From contig CAVVNM010000014.1 of the NCBI GenBank assembly GCA_963749575.1, forward strand, positions 1-64,000: a stretch of 64,000 bases of DNA. The letters run 5' to 3'. The position numbers and the translations under genes are program-made. The stretch's first letter is position 1. Every line of letters starts with the position of its first letter. Below, in pieces: positions 7,972 to 18,186 of this stretch. Source of the DNA: JAMXLO01 sp963749575 (GTDB lineage Bacteria; Pseudomonadota; Alphaproteobacteria; Acetobacterales; Acetobacteraceae). The notes beneath the pieces were generated by a model. The model ran no database searches. It was not told the origin of the DNA and saw only the letters and a list, made by a program, of their open reading frames with translations.

Positions 7972-9321
7972 TCACCTCGCCGGTTCCACGGCAACCGCGC
8001 CGCTGTGACGATGGCTGCGTGCCGCGCGGCCCAGTCCAAACGCGAAGGCCGCGCTGAACAGCAGCGGTACCGCCGCCACATAGAACAGCTGATAGCCCGG
8101 CAGGTGCATGCGCAACAGCACCCCGCCGATCACCGGCCCCGCGATCGAGCCGATCTTGGCAACCGCCAACGCCCAGCCTTCGGCGTTGGCGCGATACGCG
8201 GTCGGATAGAACATCGGCGCGATCGCCGTGCAGGCGAACTGCGCGCCCACCACGAAGAAGCCCTGTGCAAATACCACCGCCTCCAGTATGGCCACCGACA
8301 TCGGCAACCCGACAACGGCGCTGACCGCGGCGCCCGCCAGCGGCAGCACCGCAACCGCGCTCAGCCCGATCCGGTCGATGATCTGCCCGGTCACCAACCC
8401 GCCGATCGTGCCGCCCAACGAATACACCGATGTGGTCAGTGCTGCCTGCGGCGCGGTCAGCCCGAGGCCCTGGATCAGCACCGGCATCCAACTCTGCATG
8501 AAGAACACAGCAACCGAATTGAAGATGTAGAACAGCCAGAGCAGCGGCGTGATGAACAACAGGCTGCCGACGAACAACAATGCCGGTGTGAAGCGTTCGG
8601 TACGCGTCTCGTCATGGATCACGAAACGCCCGTCCGCCGGGATACCGGTGCGCGGCGACATGTGTCGAAGCACCCGCGCCAGCTCGCCCCAGCGGCGCTC
8701 GTGCAGGGTCAAGAACCGTACCAACTCGGGCAACGCGAACCACAGGCAGACCGACACCGCAAACGGCGCGATGCCGCCCACCAGGAACATCGCCTGCCAA
8801 CCGAACGCCGGGATCAGGCTGGCCGCCGCCAGCCCCGCCACCACCGCACCGATGGTGAAGCCGGTGAACATCAACACGACCCAGGTCGCGCGCAACCGGC
8901 GCGGTGCGAACTCACTGACCAGCACGATGGCATTCGGCACCGACGCGTACAGGCCGACGCCGGCCAGGAAGCGCAACACCATCAGCGCGGTCACCGACGG
9001 CGCCCAAATGGACGCCAGCGTGAAGCCGCCGAACAGCCAGCAACCCAGAATGATGGTCTTCTTGCGGCCGATGCGATCGCCGACCCAGCCGAAGCAGATC
9101 GAGCCGACCATCAGCCCGAACACGCCGACGCCAAGGACGGAGCCGAAACTTCCGACCTCGACCTGCCATTCGCGCGCCACCGCAGGCACCACGAACGAAA
9201 TGCCGGCGAAGTCGAAGCCGTCGAGCAGCATGCAGACGAACGTCCAGCCAAGCAGGTTCCAGGCAAAGCGCCCGATTGGCTGCGTCTCGATCAGTGCCGA
9301 TACATCGACGACCGGGCGCAT
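7972..9321 (-). CDS. MFS transporter, aromatic acid:H+ symporter type
   Basis: A 449-residue, twelve-helix major facilitator protein. The family signature DRIGRKK lies between helices 2 and 3, and the N-terminal DGFDFAGISFVVP segment in helix 1 resembles the D-G-x-D motif of the AAHS (PcaK/BenK) subfamily. It is co-transcribed with an upstream amidohydrolase (three-base gap) and the threonine aldolase. The operon may import and degrade an aromatic or carboxylic substrate, but the substrate cannot be read from the sequence. Confidence 0.88.
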   Translation of the reverse strand: MRPVVDVSALIETQPIGRFAWNLLGWTFVCMLLDGFDFAGISFVVPAVAREWQVEVGSFGSVLGVGVFGLMVGSICFGWVGDRIGRKKTIILGCWLFGGFTLASIWAPSVTALMVLRFLAGVGLYASVPNAIVLVSEFAPRRLRATWVVLMFTGFTIGAVVAGLAAASLIPAFGWQAMFLVGGIAPFAVSVCLWFALPELVRFLTLHERRWGELARVLRHMSPRTGIPADGRFVIHDETRTERFTPALLFVGSLLFITPLLWLFYIFNSVAVFFMQSWMPVLIQGLGLTAPQAALTTSVYSLGGTIGGLVTGQIIDRIGLSAVAVLPLAGAAVSAVVGLPMSVAILEAVVFAQGFFVVGAQFACTAIAPMFYPTAYRANAEGWALAVAKIGSIAGPVIGGVLLRMHLPGYQLFYVAAVPLLFSAAFAFGLGRAARSHRHSGAVAVEPAR

Positions 9322-9324
9322 GCG

Positions 9325-10365
9325 TCAGGCGATGTCGCCCAGCCGGTAGAACCGCGCCGCCGTGCCGTGGCACAGCGCCGCCTTCTCGGCCTCCGAGCAC
9401 CCGGCCGCCAGGCGCTTGAACGCGTTCCACACCACCGGATAGCTGCACATCCCCTTGTCCACCGGGAAGTTGCTCTCGAACATGCAGCGTTCGGGGCCGA
9501 ACGCCTCGATGCAGGTCTCCATGAACGGACGCCATGCCGCGACCAGCTCGCCGGACGACGGCGGCAGCACCGCCTCATGGAACGCGAAGCCGCGGATCGT
9601 CATCGCCTGTCCGCCCAGCTTCAGATGCACGTTGGGACACGCCGCCAGCTCGCGAAGGTCGCGCTGCCAGTTGGCGAAGGTCTCCGCGCGGCGCTCGCGA
9701 TACGGGCCGACGCAGATCGGGCCGCCGCAATGATTGGCCAGGATCGGCAGGTCGGGAAATGCACGTGCCAGATCGATCAGCTCCGGCAACTGCGGATGAT
9801 ACAGCGAGCACTCGTACGACAGCCCGAACCGTCTCAGCCGACCCAGGCCGACGCGGAATGCAGGGTCCATCAACAGATGCTGCGGCGCCGGAGCGGACGT
9901 GGTCATGACGACCGCCGCATCCCAGCCGGCGCTTTGCCGGATGCCCTTGAAGCGTCCGCCGCCGGCCTGGACGTGCGCCTCCAGCACGGCGTCGATCGGC
10001 GCGCCCAGGCGGAAGTCGCAGTAGCCGACGATGCCCGCACAGGCGCGGAGACCATCGGCCTCCGCGCGCGCAGCCGTGGCGGCGACGTATTCGGTCTCGC
10101 CCACCGGGCGCAGCTCCTCCGGTCCAGTGCTGCGATAGGCAAAGCCGCACTGGATGAACACCGTGGCCCGAACGTTGTGCCCGGCCGCCAGATCGGCGCG
10201 CAGATCCTCAAGCAGATAACGGCCGGTCGGACGCTCCCACAGATGATGGTGCGCATCGACGATCGGCAATGCCGGATCGATGATGTCCTCGCGCAGCCTG
10301 GCGAGCCAGGCATCGTCGACGTGCGGGTGTGGATATGCCTGTCGCTCTCCCGTCGCCGTGCCCAT
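9325..10365 (-). CDS. Amidohydrolase family 2 protein
   Basis: A TIM-barrel metal hydrolase of 346 residues (Amidohydro_2, the ACMSD and 2-pyrone-4,6-dicarboxylate lactonase group). The metal-binding start is VDAHHHLWE near residue 36; later motifs are ILANHCGGP and the C-terminal MFESNFPVDK with its conserved serine, asparagine and aspartate. It is the first gene of a tight operon with the MFS carrier and threonine aldolase. A lactonase or decarboxylase role on a small carboxylate is plausible; the substrate is unknown. Confidence 0.87.
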   Translation of the reverse strand: MGTATGERQAYPHPHVDDAWLARLREDIIDPALPIVDAHHHLWERPTGRYLLEDLRADLAAGHNVRATVFIQCGFAYRSTGPEELRPVGETEYVAATAARAEADGLRACAGIVGYCDFRLGAPIDAVLEAHVQAGGGRFKGIRQSAGWDAAVVMTTSAPAPQHLLMDPAFRVGLGRLRRFGLSYECSLYHPQLPELIDLARAFPDLPILANHCGGPICVGPYRERRAETFANWQRDLRELAACPNVHLKLGGQAMTIRGFAFHEAVLPPSSGELVAAWRPFMETCIEAFGPERCMFESNFPVDKGMCSYPVVWNAFKRLAAGCSEAEKAALCHGTAARFYRLGDIA

Positions 10366-10413
10366 GCCGGTCTCCTCGCTCGGATTGGTACGAGAATAGG
10401 CCGAACCGGCGAC

Positions 10414-11502
10414 TCACGAAACCGCGGCAGTCAGGCCAAGTGCCGCTTTGCGGGCGCGCACTGTCGGTGTGTCGACCAGCACACGTTCGTAGCGCTTCAT
10501 CATCTCGACCGAGAGATCCTTCGGGGCGTCCCACTGTGGCCCTTCGCCCGCAATGACCCGGCGATGCAGCGCGGGGATTTCCTGGCGGTACGCCATGTCG
10601 CGTGCCTCCAGTCGGCGCTGGCGAATGTCGCCGCGGAACTGTTCACGCAGGAAGGCGTAGGCAAGCAGCTCACTCAGCAGGATGGTGATCATGTCCTCGG
10701 CTTGCTTCGGCTCGAACTCGACCAGGTCCTTGATCGCCTTGCGCGCACTCTCCAGACCGAGGAACAACATGTAGAGGACGCTGCAAACGGCCCGGTGCCA
10801 GTCATCGTCGCGCGGACCGTCCGGCTCCGGCGCCTTGATCTGAGCGAGTCTGCGCAGCGCATCGCGCATCACCTTCATGTAGGTGTAGAAGGCGGTCACG
10901 TACTTGACCACATCGGCCTCCAGCGCCTGAAGATCTGTCACCGATGAGTCGAACACCGGAAAATAGCTCTCCTCCGAGGTGAAGTGGCTGGTATCGTCCG
11001 GGCTCTCGCCGTCGATGACATGCGGTCGCCCGGCCTGTGGGCCGTTCTCGAACAGATCGACATAGCGGTGCACCACGTCGGACACCGCGACGACGCGACA
11101 CAGCGTGGCAATCTCGCAGGCGAACAGATCGACCACACCCAGCCGTGCGCTGCCCGCCTGGTAGGTCCAGGCGAGCACGCCGCAACCGATGGCGCCAATC
11201 GCTCCTATGAAGGCTCCGCTGTCGGCAATTGCCGAGAACCCGAGCCGCAGCCAGATCCAGCCGCTTTCCCGCGCGCGCACGTCCTGCCAGTTGGTCATCA
11301 CCTGATGCTCGAAGCAGAACGCCAGCGCCAGGACCGTGCTCACCATCATGATGATGATGCTGACCGAGAAGATGAGCCGCAGATCGGCGACGTGTCGCGA
11401 CCGCCCAAGGCGGTTGAAGGTCGACGCTTCGGCACCCAGGCGAAGCTGCCTGATGATGGCGAATGGCGACAGCACGGACATGATTCCCATGAGCCTCACC
11501 AT
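10414..11502 (-). CDS. Membrane protein of unknown function
   Basis: I do not recognise this 362-residue protein. Two hydrophobic segments are visible, about residues 43-65 (IIIMMVSTVLALAF core) and 95-112 (FIGAIGAIGCGVLAW core). The remaining C-terminal two thirds is a soluble, charged, helical region. An alternative ATG lies four codons downstream. It stands alone between the amidohydrolase operon and the first liv operon, separated from livF by 98 bases. Confidence 0.7.
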   Translation of the reverse strand: MVRLMGIMSVLSPFAIIRQLRLGAEASTFNRLGRSRHVADLRLIFSVSIIIMMVSTVLALAFCFEHQVMTNWQDVRARESGWIWLRLGFSAIADSGAFIGAIGAIGCGVLAWTYQAGSARLGVVDLFACEIATLCRVVAVSDVVHRYVDLFENGPQAGRPHVIDGESPDDTSHFTSEESYFPVFDSSVTDLQALEADVVKYVTAFYTYMKVMRDALRRLAQIKAPEPDGPRDDDWHRAVCSVLYMLFLGLESARKAIKDLVEFEPKQAEDMITILLSELLAYAFLREQFRGDIRQRRLEARDMAYRQEIPALHRRVIAGEGPQWDAPKDLSVEMMKRYERVLVDTPTVRARKAALGLTAAVS

Positions 11503-11600
11503 ACGGATGCTTCATGGCAGCATAACTTTCGCCCGGTCCGCTGTGAACGGCCTCACGTCCGGCGGTGATTCTTTGCCCGCTCGATCGCTCGGCCGCAGGA

Positions 11601-12324
11601 TCAGACCGCCACCTGCAGCTCGCCCAGGTACGCCTCGCGGATCAGCGGGTTCTGCCGCAGTTCGGCTGCGGTGCCGGACAGCACCACCTGACCGGTCTGC
11701 AGCACATAGGCGCGGTGCGCGATCGACAGCGCCATGTTGGCGTTCTGCTCCACCATGAAGATCGTGGTGCCCTGTCGGTTGATCTCCTGGATGATGTCGA
11801 ACACCTGCTCGACGAAGATCGGCGCCAGCCCCATCGACGGTTCGTCCATGCACAGCAGCTTCGGCCGCGCCATCAGCGCACGGCCCATCGCCACCATCTG
11901 CTGCTCGCCGCCCGACAGCGTGCCGGCGATCTGGTTGCGCCGCTCCTTCACCCGCGGGAACAGCGAATACACGCGCTCGAGGTCCTGATCGAATTCCGCG
12001 CCGCGCTTGCGCAGATAGGCGCCCATTTCGAGGTTCTCGAACACCGTCATGCGCGGGAACAGCCGGCGCGCCTCCAGCACCGGGGCGATGCCGCGGCGGA
12101 CACGTTCCGCGGTGGCCATCCGCTCGATCGCTTCGCCCTGGTAGATCACCGAGCCGCGGGTCGGTCGCACCACGCCCATGATGGTCTTCATGGTGGTGGA
12201 TTTGCCCGACGCGTTGCCGCCCAGCAGCGACACGATCTCGCCCTCGCCGATCGTGTAGTTCACCTGCTTCAGCACGTGCAGGTCGCCGTAGTGGGTATCG
12301 ATCGTCCTTGAACTCAAGCAGCAT
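11601..12324 (-). CDS. livF: Branched-chain amino acid ABC transporter ATPase LivF (frameshift at codon 7-8)
   Basis: The cytoplasmic ATPase of a high-affinity leucine/isoleucine/valine-type importer. Walker A is GGNASGKST, the signature is LSGGEQQ and Walker B is LLCMDEPS followed by MGLAP, all in LivF positions. The natural start MLLEFKD at 12324 is in a different frame from the rest: one extra base near 12304 separates it from DTHYGDLHVL. Corrected, the protein has 240 residues. It is the last gene of the first liv operon, seven bases after the LivM-LivG fusion. Confidence 0.88.
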
Positions 12325-12330
12325 TCGCCG

Positions 12331-14367
12331 TCACGCCACCCCCGCCAGCGACGCCTGCGCGTTGCGTCCGAGATACGCCCGCAGCACCTCCTCGTTGCGG
12401 CGCACCTCGTCCGGCTTGCCGTGCGCGATCACCTCGCCGTGGTCGAGCACATAGACCGTGTCGGCCAGCGTGGTCACGACGTCCAGCTTGTGCTCGATCA
12501 GCAGCACCGTCAGCCCAAGCCCGTTCAGGCTCTTGATCTGCTCTGCCAGTTCCAGCGTCTCCGCCGGGTTCATGCCGGCGGTCGGCTCATCCAGCAGCAG
12601 AATGCGCGGACGCGAGGCCAGCGCGCGGGCGATCTCGATGCGGCGGCGGTTGGCATAGGACAGGCCCGCCACCATCTGGCCGGTGCGCGGCGTCAGCCGG
12701 TTGCCGAAGATCGCGAAGATCTCCATCGCCCACTCGCGCGCCCGCTTCTCCTCCGCCCGAGTGCCGGGCGGCCGCAGGATCGCCGCCAGCGTGCCGGTCT
12801 TCAGCCGCGCGTGCTGGCCGATCAGCGCGTTCTCCATCACCGTCAGATTGGGGAACAGCCGCAGGTTCTGGAACGTGCGCGCGATGCCCTTCGCCAGGAT
12901 CTGATAGTCCGGCAGGCCCATGATCTCCTCGCCGTGGAAGCGGATCGAGCCTTCCTCCGCGTCGCACCAGTCCGGTGATCACATTGAACAGCGTGGACTT
13001 GCCGGAACCGTTCGGCCCGATCACCGCCACCACGCTGCCCTTCGGCACCATGAGTTCGACCTTGTTCAGCGCGGTCAGGCCGCCGAACTTCACGGTGACG
13101 TCCTGGATATCCAGCGCCGCCTCGCCGGTGCGCACATCGCCGCCCAGACCCTGCAGCTTCAGATCGGTGAAGCCGCCGCGCCTGATCTCGGCATGCTGCT
13201 GCTCGATGCTCAGCGCCGCCTGTGGCCGCGTCGCCGGGATCAGTCCCTGGCGTCGGAACAGCATCATGCCGACCAGGATGAAGCCGAAGATCAGCTCGAT
13301 CGACGGCACCAGGTCGATGTGCTGCAGCCAGGCGTTGTCGACCAGGCGCCCGAGGGCGTGCAGCCACTCCGACAGGTCCTGCAGCCACCACGACTGCAGC
13401 AGCTGCAGGATGAACGCGCCCAGCACCACGCCCCAGACGCTGCCGATGCCGCCGAACACGATCATCACCAGGATCATCACCGAGACCGGGAAGCCGAACA
13501 TCTCCGGCGTCGCGGTCTGCAGCTTGGCGACATAGAACACGCCGGTCATGCCGCCGAACGCGGCGCCGATGGCGAACGCCAGCAGCTTGAACTTGGTGCG
13601 GTCGACGCCCATCGCGCCGGCGGCGATCTCGTCCTCGCGGATCGCCATCCAGGCACGGCCGATGCGCGAAGTCTCGCAATCGGATGCTGATGAAGATCAG
13701 CAGCGCCACCATCGCGATCGCAACGTAGTAGTACGGCGTCGCATCGACGCCGAAGCTCCAGCCGAACAGGTGCGGCGCAGCCACGCCGTTCAGGCCGGCG
13801 GCGCCGTTGGTCAGGTCCGACCAGTTGCGCACCACGATCGGCACGATCTCGCCGAAGCCCAGCGTGACGATGGCGAGGTAGTCGCCGCGCAGCCGCAGCG
13901 TCGGCGCGCCGAACAGGATGCCGAAGAACGCCGCCAGACCCGCCGCCAGCGGCAGGCCGATCCAGAACGACAGGGTGAAGTGCACCACGCTGCCGTCGCC
14001 GGTCTCCGCCGGCATCTTGGCGACCAGACCCAGGAAGTGGAACGGCTCCCAGAAGCTGCTCCACTCCGGCTGCAGCTGGAACGCGGTCAGGATGCCGTAG
14101 GTGTAGGCACCGATGGCGAAGAACGCGGCATAGCCAAGGTCCAGCAGGCCGGCGAACCCGACCACGATGTTCAGCCCCAGCGCCAGCGTGGCGTAGGCCG
14201 CGGCGTTGGCCATGCTGTCGATGTTCGGCGTCGTTGTCGAGCAGGAACGGCATCACCAGGGCGACGGCGGTCAGCAGGATCAGGCAGATGCGGCGGCGCT
14301 GCAGCTCCGGAATGCGCGCGAACGGCCGGGTCAGGACAGAGACGGCGGCGGCGGCGGTGGCGTTCAT
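12331..14367 (-). CDS. LivM-LivG fusion: permease plus ATPase (three +1 frameshifts)
   Basis: One coding unit reads as a LivM permease (about residues 1-340) continued without a stop into a LivG ATPase (about 370-675). The permease part shows the NIVVGFAGLLDLGYAAFFAIG and FGEIVPIVVRN motifs. The ATPase part has Walker A GPNGSGKST, a YANRRRIEIARAL signature region and Walker B ILLLDEPTAGM. The frame moves at about 14226, 13670 and 12965, each time by one extra base; correcting all three restores a continuous protein of about 678 residues. Such permease-ATPase fusions are known in this transporter family. The gene is 13 bases from livH. Confidence 0.85.
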
Positions 14368-14380
14368 GCGGCGCGCCCTC

Positions 14381-15310
14381 TCACGACTTGTTGGGCGCGA
14401 TCCGCCCGAACAGACCGGCCGGCTTGAACACCAGCACCAGCACCAGGATCGAGAAGATGATCACGTCGGTCCATGCGGTGGCGATGAACTGGCCGCCCAT
14501 CGCCTCGATCAGCCCGATCAGCACGCCGCCCACCATGGCGCCCGGCACATTGCCGATGCCGCCCAGCACCGCGGCGGTGAATGCCCGCAGGCCGGCGGTG
14601 AAGCCGATGATGAAGCTGGTGAAGTTGTAGTAGAGGCCGAAGATCAGCCCGCCGGCGCCGGCCAGCGCGGAGCCGAGGAAGAAGGCCATCATGATGACCT
14701 TGTCCACCTCGACGCCCATCATGCGCGCGGCCTCGGGGTCCTGCGCAGTGGCGCGCATCGCCTTGCCGATCCGGGACCGCTGCACGAAAATGTAGAGTAT
14801 CCCCATCAGCAGCAGCGCGATCCCCCAGATCAGCAGGACGCGGAAGTCCAGCGTGGCACCGCCGATCTGCCAGCGGATCGTCGGCAGCGGGTTGGGGAAG
14901 TTCTTCGAATCGGCGCCCACCGTCAGCAGGATCACGTTGAACAGGATGTAGGAGACGCCGATCGAGGTGATCATCGCGGCCGGACCCTTGACGTTGCGCA
15001 GGGGGCGCAGCGTCACCCGCTCGATCACGATGCCGAGCCCACCGCAGAACGCCATGGTGACCAGGAACGCCGCCAACAGGACGCCGACCAGAGGCAGGCC
15101 GGTCAGGATCACCTCCTGGCCGGAGAGGCCGAACCCCTGCAGCACGAACAGCGAAATGAACGAGCCGACCATGAATACGTTGAAGTGGGAGAAGTTGATC
15201 AGCTCGAGGATGCCGTAAACCAGCGTGAACCCGAGCGCGAGCAACGCATACATCGCCCCCAGGCTCAGCCCGTTGATCGTCTGTTGCAGAAGAAGATCGA
15301 AGGTCGTCAT
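14381..15310 (-). CDS. livH: Branched-chain amino acid ABC transporter permease LivH
   Basis: The 309-residue inner-membrane permease is intact, with about eight helices. The family motifs are NGLSLGAMYALLALGFTLVYG at the N-terminus, INFSHF, and ARMMGVEVDKV in the cytoplasmic EAA-like loop. It pairs with the LivM half of the downstream fusion. Two tandem periplasmic binding proteins precede it on the same strand after a 274-base spacer in which I see no gene. Confidence 0.93.
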   Translation of the reverse strand: MTTFDLLLQQTINGLSLGAMYALLALGFTLVYGILELINFSHFNVFMVGSFISLFVLQGFGLSGQEVILTGLPLVGVLLAAFLVTMAFCGGLGIVIERVTLRPLRNVKGPAAMITSIGVSYILFNVILLTVGADSKNFPNPLPTIRWQIGGATLDFRVLLIWGIALLLMGILYIFVQRSRIGKAMRATAQDPEAARMMGVEVDKVIMMAFFLGSALAGAGGLIFGLYYNFTSFIIGFTAGLRAFTAAVLGGIGNVPGAMVGGVLIGLIEAMGGQFIATAWTDVIIFSILVLVLVFKPAGLFGRIAPNKS

Positions 15311-15584
15311 TGTTCACTATGCCCCCGGACCGCGGCGCTCCGCCGGCGCGTTGGCATTGGCACAGCATGTTGCGCCGCCGCGCGAGCCGCCACACGGCAC
15401 ACCAGCATCCTGTAGTCTCCCTGCCGTGTTGCGGTCTGGCTCATTTGGCGGCCAGACAAGCAAGCGGCGTGCCTGTTACCCAACAAACCGCTCCTCGGCA
15501 ATGGCCTTGTCGGCGCTCGACCCGAGGTCCTGCCCCCGGATCAACCCGGGGGCAGCGGCAATACCGGTCCTGCGACCGCTCCAA

Positions 15585-16820
15585 TCAGGACTGTGGCGCC
15601 ACCTCCAGGTACTTATATTGCGCCGATATGTCCGTCAGCGGCTTCGTGGTGTCCTTCTTGATCTGGAACACGCTGACGGTGCGGTCAGACAGGTCGCCGT
15701 TGGCGTCGAACGACACGATGCCCTGGATCGTCGGGACCTTGGCACTCTGGATCGCATCCCGCACGTTCTCGCGCGTCACCGGCTTGTCGGCGGCGGCGAG
15801 GCGCTTCACCGCGTCGACGATCACCAACGCAGCGTCGTAGGCGGTGATCGCGTAGTCGTCCGGCGAATCGTTGTACTTGCCCTTGAACTCCTGGACGAAT
15901 TGCGCCGCCTTGGTGTCTTCCGTCAGATGCGGCGCGGCGATCGAGGTGTACCAGCCATCGACTGCCGGGAAGCCGGCGCCGCTCAGCAGATCCGAACTCA
16001 CCATGCCGTCCGGTCCAGCCTTGATCACGTTCGGAATGATATCATAGGCCTGCTTGGCGAGCTTCACCCCAGCCTGGGTGACACCTCCATAGTACAGAGC
16101 CTGGGGGTTCAGCGACTTGATCTTGGTGAGGATAGCCGTGTAGTCGGCGGCCTTCGGATCCAGCCGGTCCCGTCCGATGACCTGCATCCCCTTGGCCTTG
16201 GCCTCCTTCTCGAACGAGTCCGCCACGCCGACGCCGAAGGCGCCGCTGTCGTCCAGGATATAGACCGACTTCACATTGAGCTTTTCGGCGAGGAAATTCG
16301 CCATGTTGGGGCCCTGATAGGCGTCGGTGGTCACCGTGCGAAAGTAGATCGGCTTGCCAGCCGGGCGGTACTGTTCGGCGAACTTCGGGTCGGTGATGTC
16401 GGGGTTGGTCGACGACGGCGTTATCGTGGCCAGTCCACCCTGGCTCAGGATCGGCGTCATCGCCTTGCCGGCGCCGCTCATTTGCGGGCCGATCGCGGCG
16501 ACCACTTCCTTGTCCGCCACCATCTTGCGGGCGTTGGTTGCCGCCTGCGCCGGGTCATACTGGCCGGCCGTGGCGGTCCCGTCGTCGGTAACCAGCAGTT
16601 CGAACTTGTAGCCCGGAACCGCGTTTCCCTCGTTGGCGGCGTCGAACGCCATCATGATGGCGTTCCTGGTGCGGGCTGCACCCTGCGAGTCGGCGCCGGT
16701 GAGCGACAGATCGATACCGATCTTGGCCACCTTGTCGGCGGCGTGTGCCGGATCGGCTCCGGCGACCCCGATGACCGCCGTCGCGGTGGCGGCGAGGAGG
16801 GTTTGGCGTCTGGTCAGCAT
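15585..16820 (-). CDS. Branched-chain amino acid ABC transporter substrate-binding protein
   Basis: A periplasmic type I binding protein of 411 residues (Peripla_BP_6, LivJ/LivK type). The signal peptide covers about residues 1-27 (MLTRRQTLLAA start, AHA cleavage). The mature part begins KIGIDLSLTGAD, with DDGTATAGQYDP, TITPSSTNPD and VYILDDSGAFGVG. ATG 16820 is chosen because it opens the signal peptide; the frame upstream is an overlap with the preceding gene. A close paralogue lies immediately upstream in the same operon, so this copy arose by tandem duplication. Confidence 0.92.
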   Translation of the reverse strand: MLTRRQTLLAATATAVIGVAGADPAHAADKVAKIGIDLSLTGADSQGAARTRNAIMMAFDAANEGNAVPGYKFELLVTDDGTATAGQYDPAQAATNARKMVADKEVVAAIGPQMSGAGKAMTPILSQGGLATITPSSTNPDITDPKFAEQYRPAGKPIYFRTVTTDAYQGPNMANFLAEKLNVKSVYILDDSGAFGVGVADSFEKEAKAKGMQVIGRDRLDPKAADYTAILTKIKSLNPQALYYGGVTQAGVKLAKQAYDIIPNVIKAGPDGMVSSDLLSGAGFPAVDGWYTSIAAPHLTEDTKAAQFVQEFKGKYNDSPDDYAITAYDAALVIVDAVKRLAAADKPVTRENVRDAIQSAKVPTIQGIVSFDANGDLSDRTVSVFQIKKDTTKPLTDISAQYKYLEVAPQS

Positions 16821-16851
16821 GTAGCGGTCTCCCTGGAGTGTTGATGTCGGT

Positions 16852-18088
16852 TTACGACTGCGGTGCGACGCCGATGTAACGGTACTGGTGCACCATGTCA
16901 TCAGCGGCGTAGTTGGTGTCCTTCTTGATCTCGAACACACTGATCGTGCGATCCTGCAGGTCGCCATTGGTATCGAACCCGATCATGCCCTGCAACGTCT
17001 TTACCTTGGCGGTCTGGATGTAGTCGCGCACGTTGTCGCGGCTGACATCCTTCCCCGTCAGCGATCAGCCGCTTCACCGCGTCGGCGATCACCAGCGCCG
17101 CGTCATAGGCGGTAACCGCATAGTCGGACGGCATCATGTTGTACTTGACCTGGTACTGCTTCACCCAGCCATCGGCGGCCTTGTCCTCGGTCGTGTGTGG
17201 CGAAGTGATCGTCGCGTACCAGCCATCCGCGGCAGGGAAGCCGGCGGCGGACAGCATCTCGGCCGAGTACATGCCGTCGCCGCCGCCTTTGATCACCTTC
17301 GGCAGAATGTCGTACGACTGCTTCGCCAGCTTCACGCCCGCCTGGCTGACGCCGCCATAGTACAGCGCATCCGGATTGAGCGCCTTGATCCTGGTGAGGA
17401 TCGCCGTGTAGTCGGCCGCCCTGGGATCCAGGCGGTCGCGGCCCAGCACCTTCATCCCCTTCTGCTCTGCCTGTCTCTGGAACAGGTCGGCAATGCCGAC
17501 CCCGTAGGCGCCAGAATCATCCAGCACATACACCGACTTCACCTGCAACCTGTCGGCGAAGAAATTGGCAAGGTTAGGCCCCTGGAACGCGTCGGTGGTC
17601 ACCATGCGGAAGTAGATCGCCTTGCCCGCCGGCTGGTACAGCTCGGCGAACTTCGGATTGGTGATGTCGGGATTGGTCGAGCTCGGTGTGATCGTTGCCA
17701 GGTTGCCCTGGCTCAGGATCGGCGCCATCGCCTTGCCTGCGGCACTCATCATCGGACCGATCGCCGCCACCACTTCCGGGTCCGACACCATGTTGCGCGC
17801 ATTGGTCGCCGCCTGCGCGGGGTCGTACTGGCCGGCCGTCGCGGTGCCGTCGTCGAAGATCAGCGGGACCAGCCGGTAGCCGGGGATCGCGCGTCCGGCG
17901 TTGATCTCGTCGATCGCCATCAGCGCGCCGTTCTTGATCCGTGCCGCCGACTCCGCATCGGCGCCGGTAAGCGACAGGTCGAGCCCGACCTTGATCACCC
18001 TGTCCGCAGCCCGCGCGGACCCTCCGCCCAGCGCGACGGCGATGCCGACGGCGGCGAGAACCTGGGCGGCGGCCCGGCGTGTCAGCAA
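16852..18088 (-). CDS. Branched-chain amino acid ABC transporter substrate-binding protein, paralogue (frameshift)
   Basis: A tandem paralogue of the downstream binding protein, with the same signal-peptide layout (AARA cleavage) and nearly the same core motifs (KVGLDLSLTGAD, TITPSSTNPD, VYVLDDSGAYGVG). The start is TTG 18088 behind a GGGAGGGAG ribosome site. The frame is lost in a run of four C at 17053-17056; removing one base restores DVSRDN and the C-terminal YRYIGVAPQS ending at 16852, a 411-residue protein. It is probably functional if the indel is a sequence error. It is the first gene of the liv operon. Confidence 0.88.
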
Positions 18089-18186
18089 GCGCTTGTCTCC
18101 CTCCCGACAAACTGGCGCGCGCCATGCATAGGCGGATCGTGATCGTTGGTCACGCAGATTAATTTGCCAGAGTGTTGCGCGGCCGG

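Noticed and set aside
7960..10947. A 995-codon open frame on the plus strand
   Set aside because: Antisense to the MFS and amidohydrolase genes, with composition typical of shadow frames.
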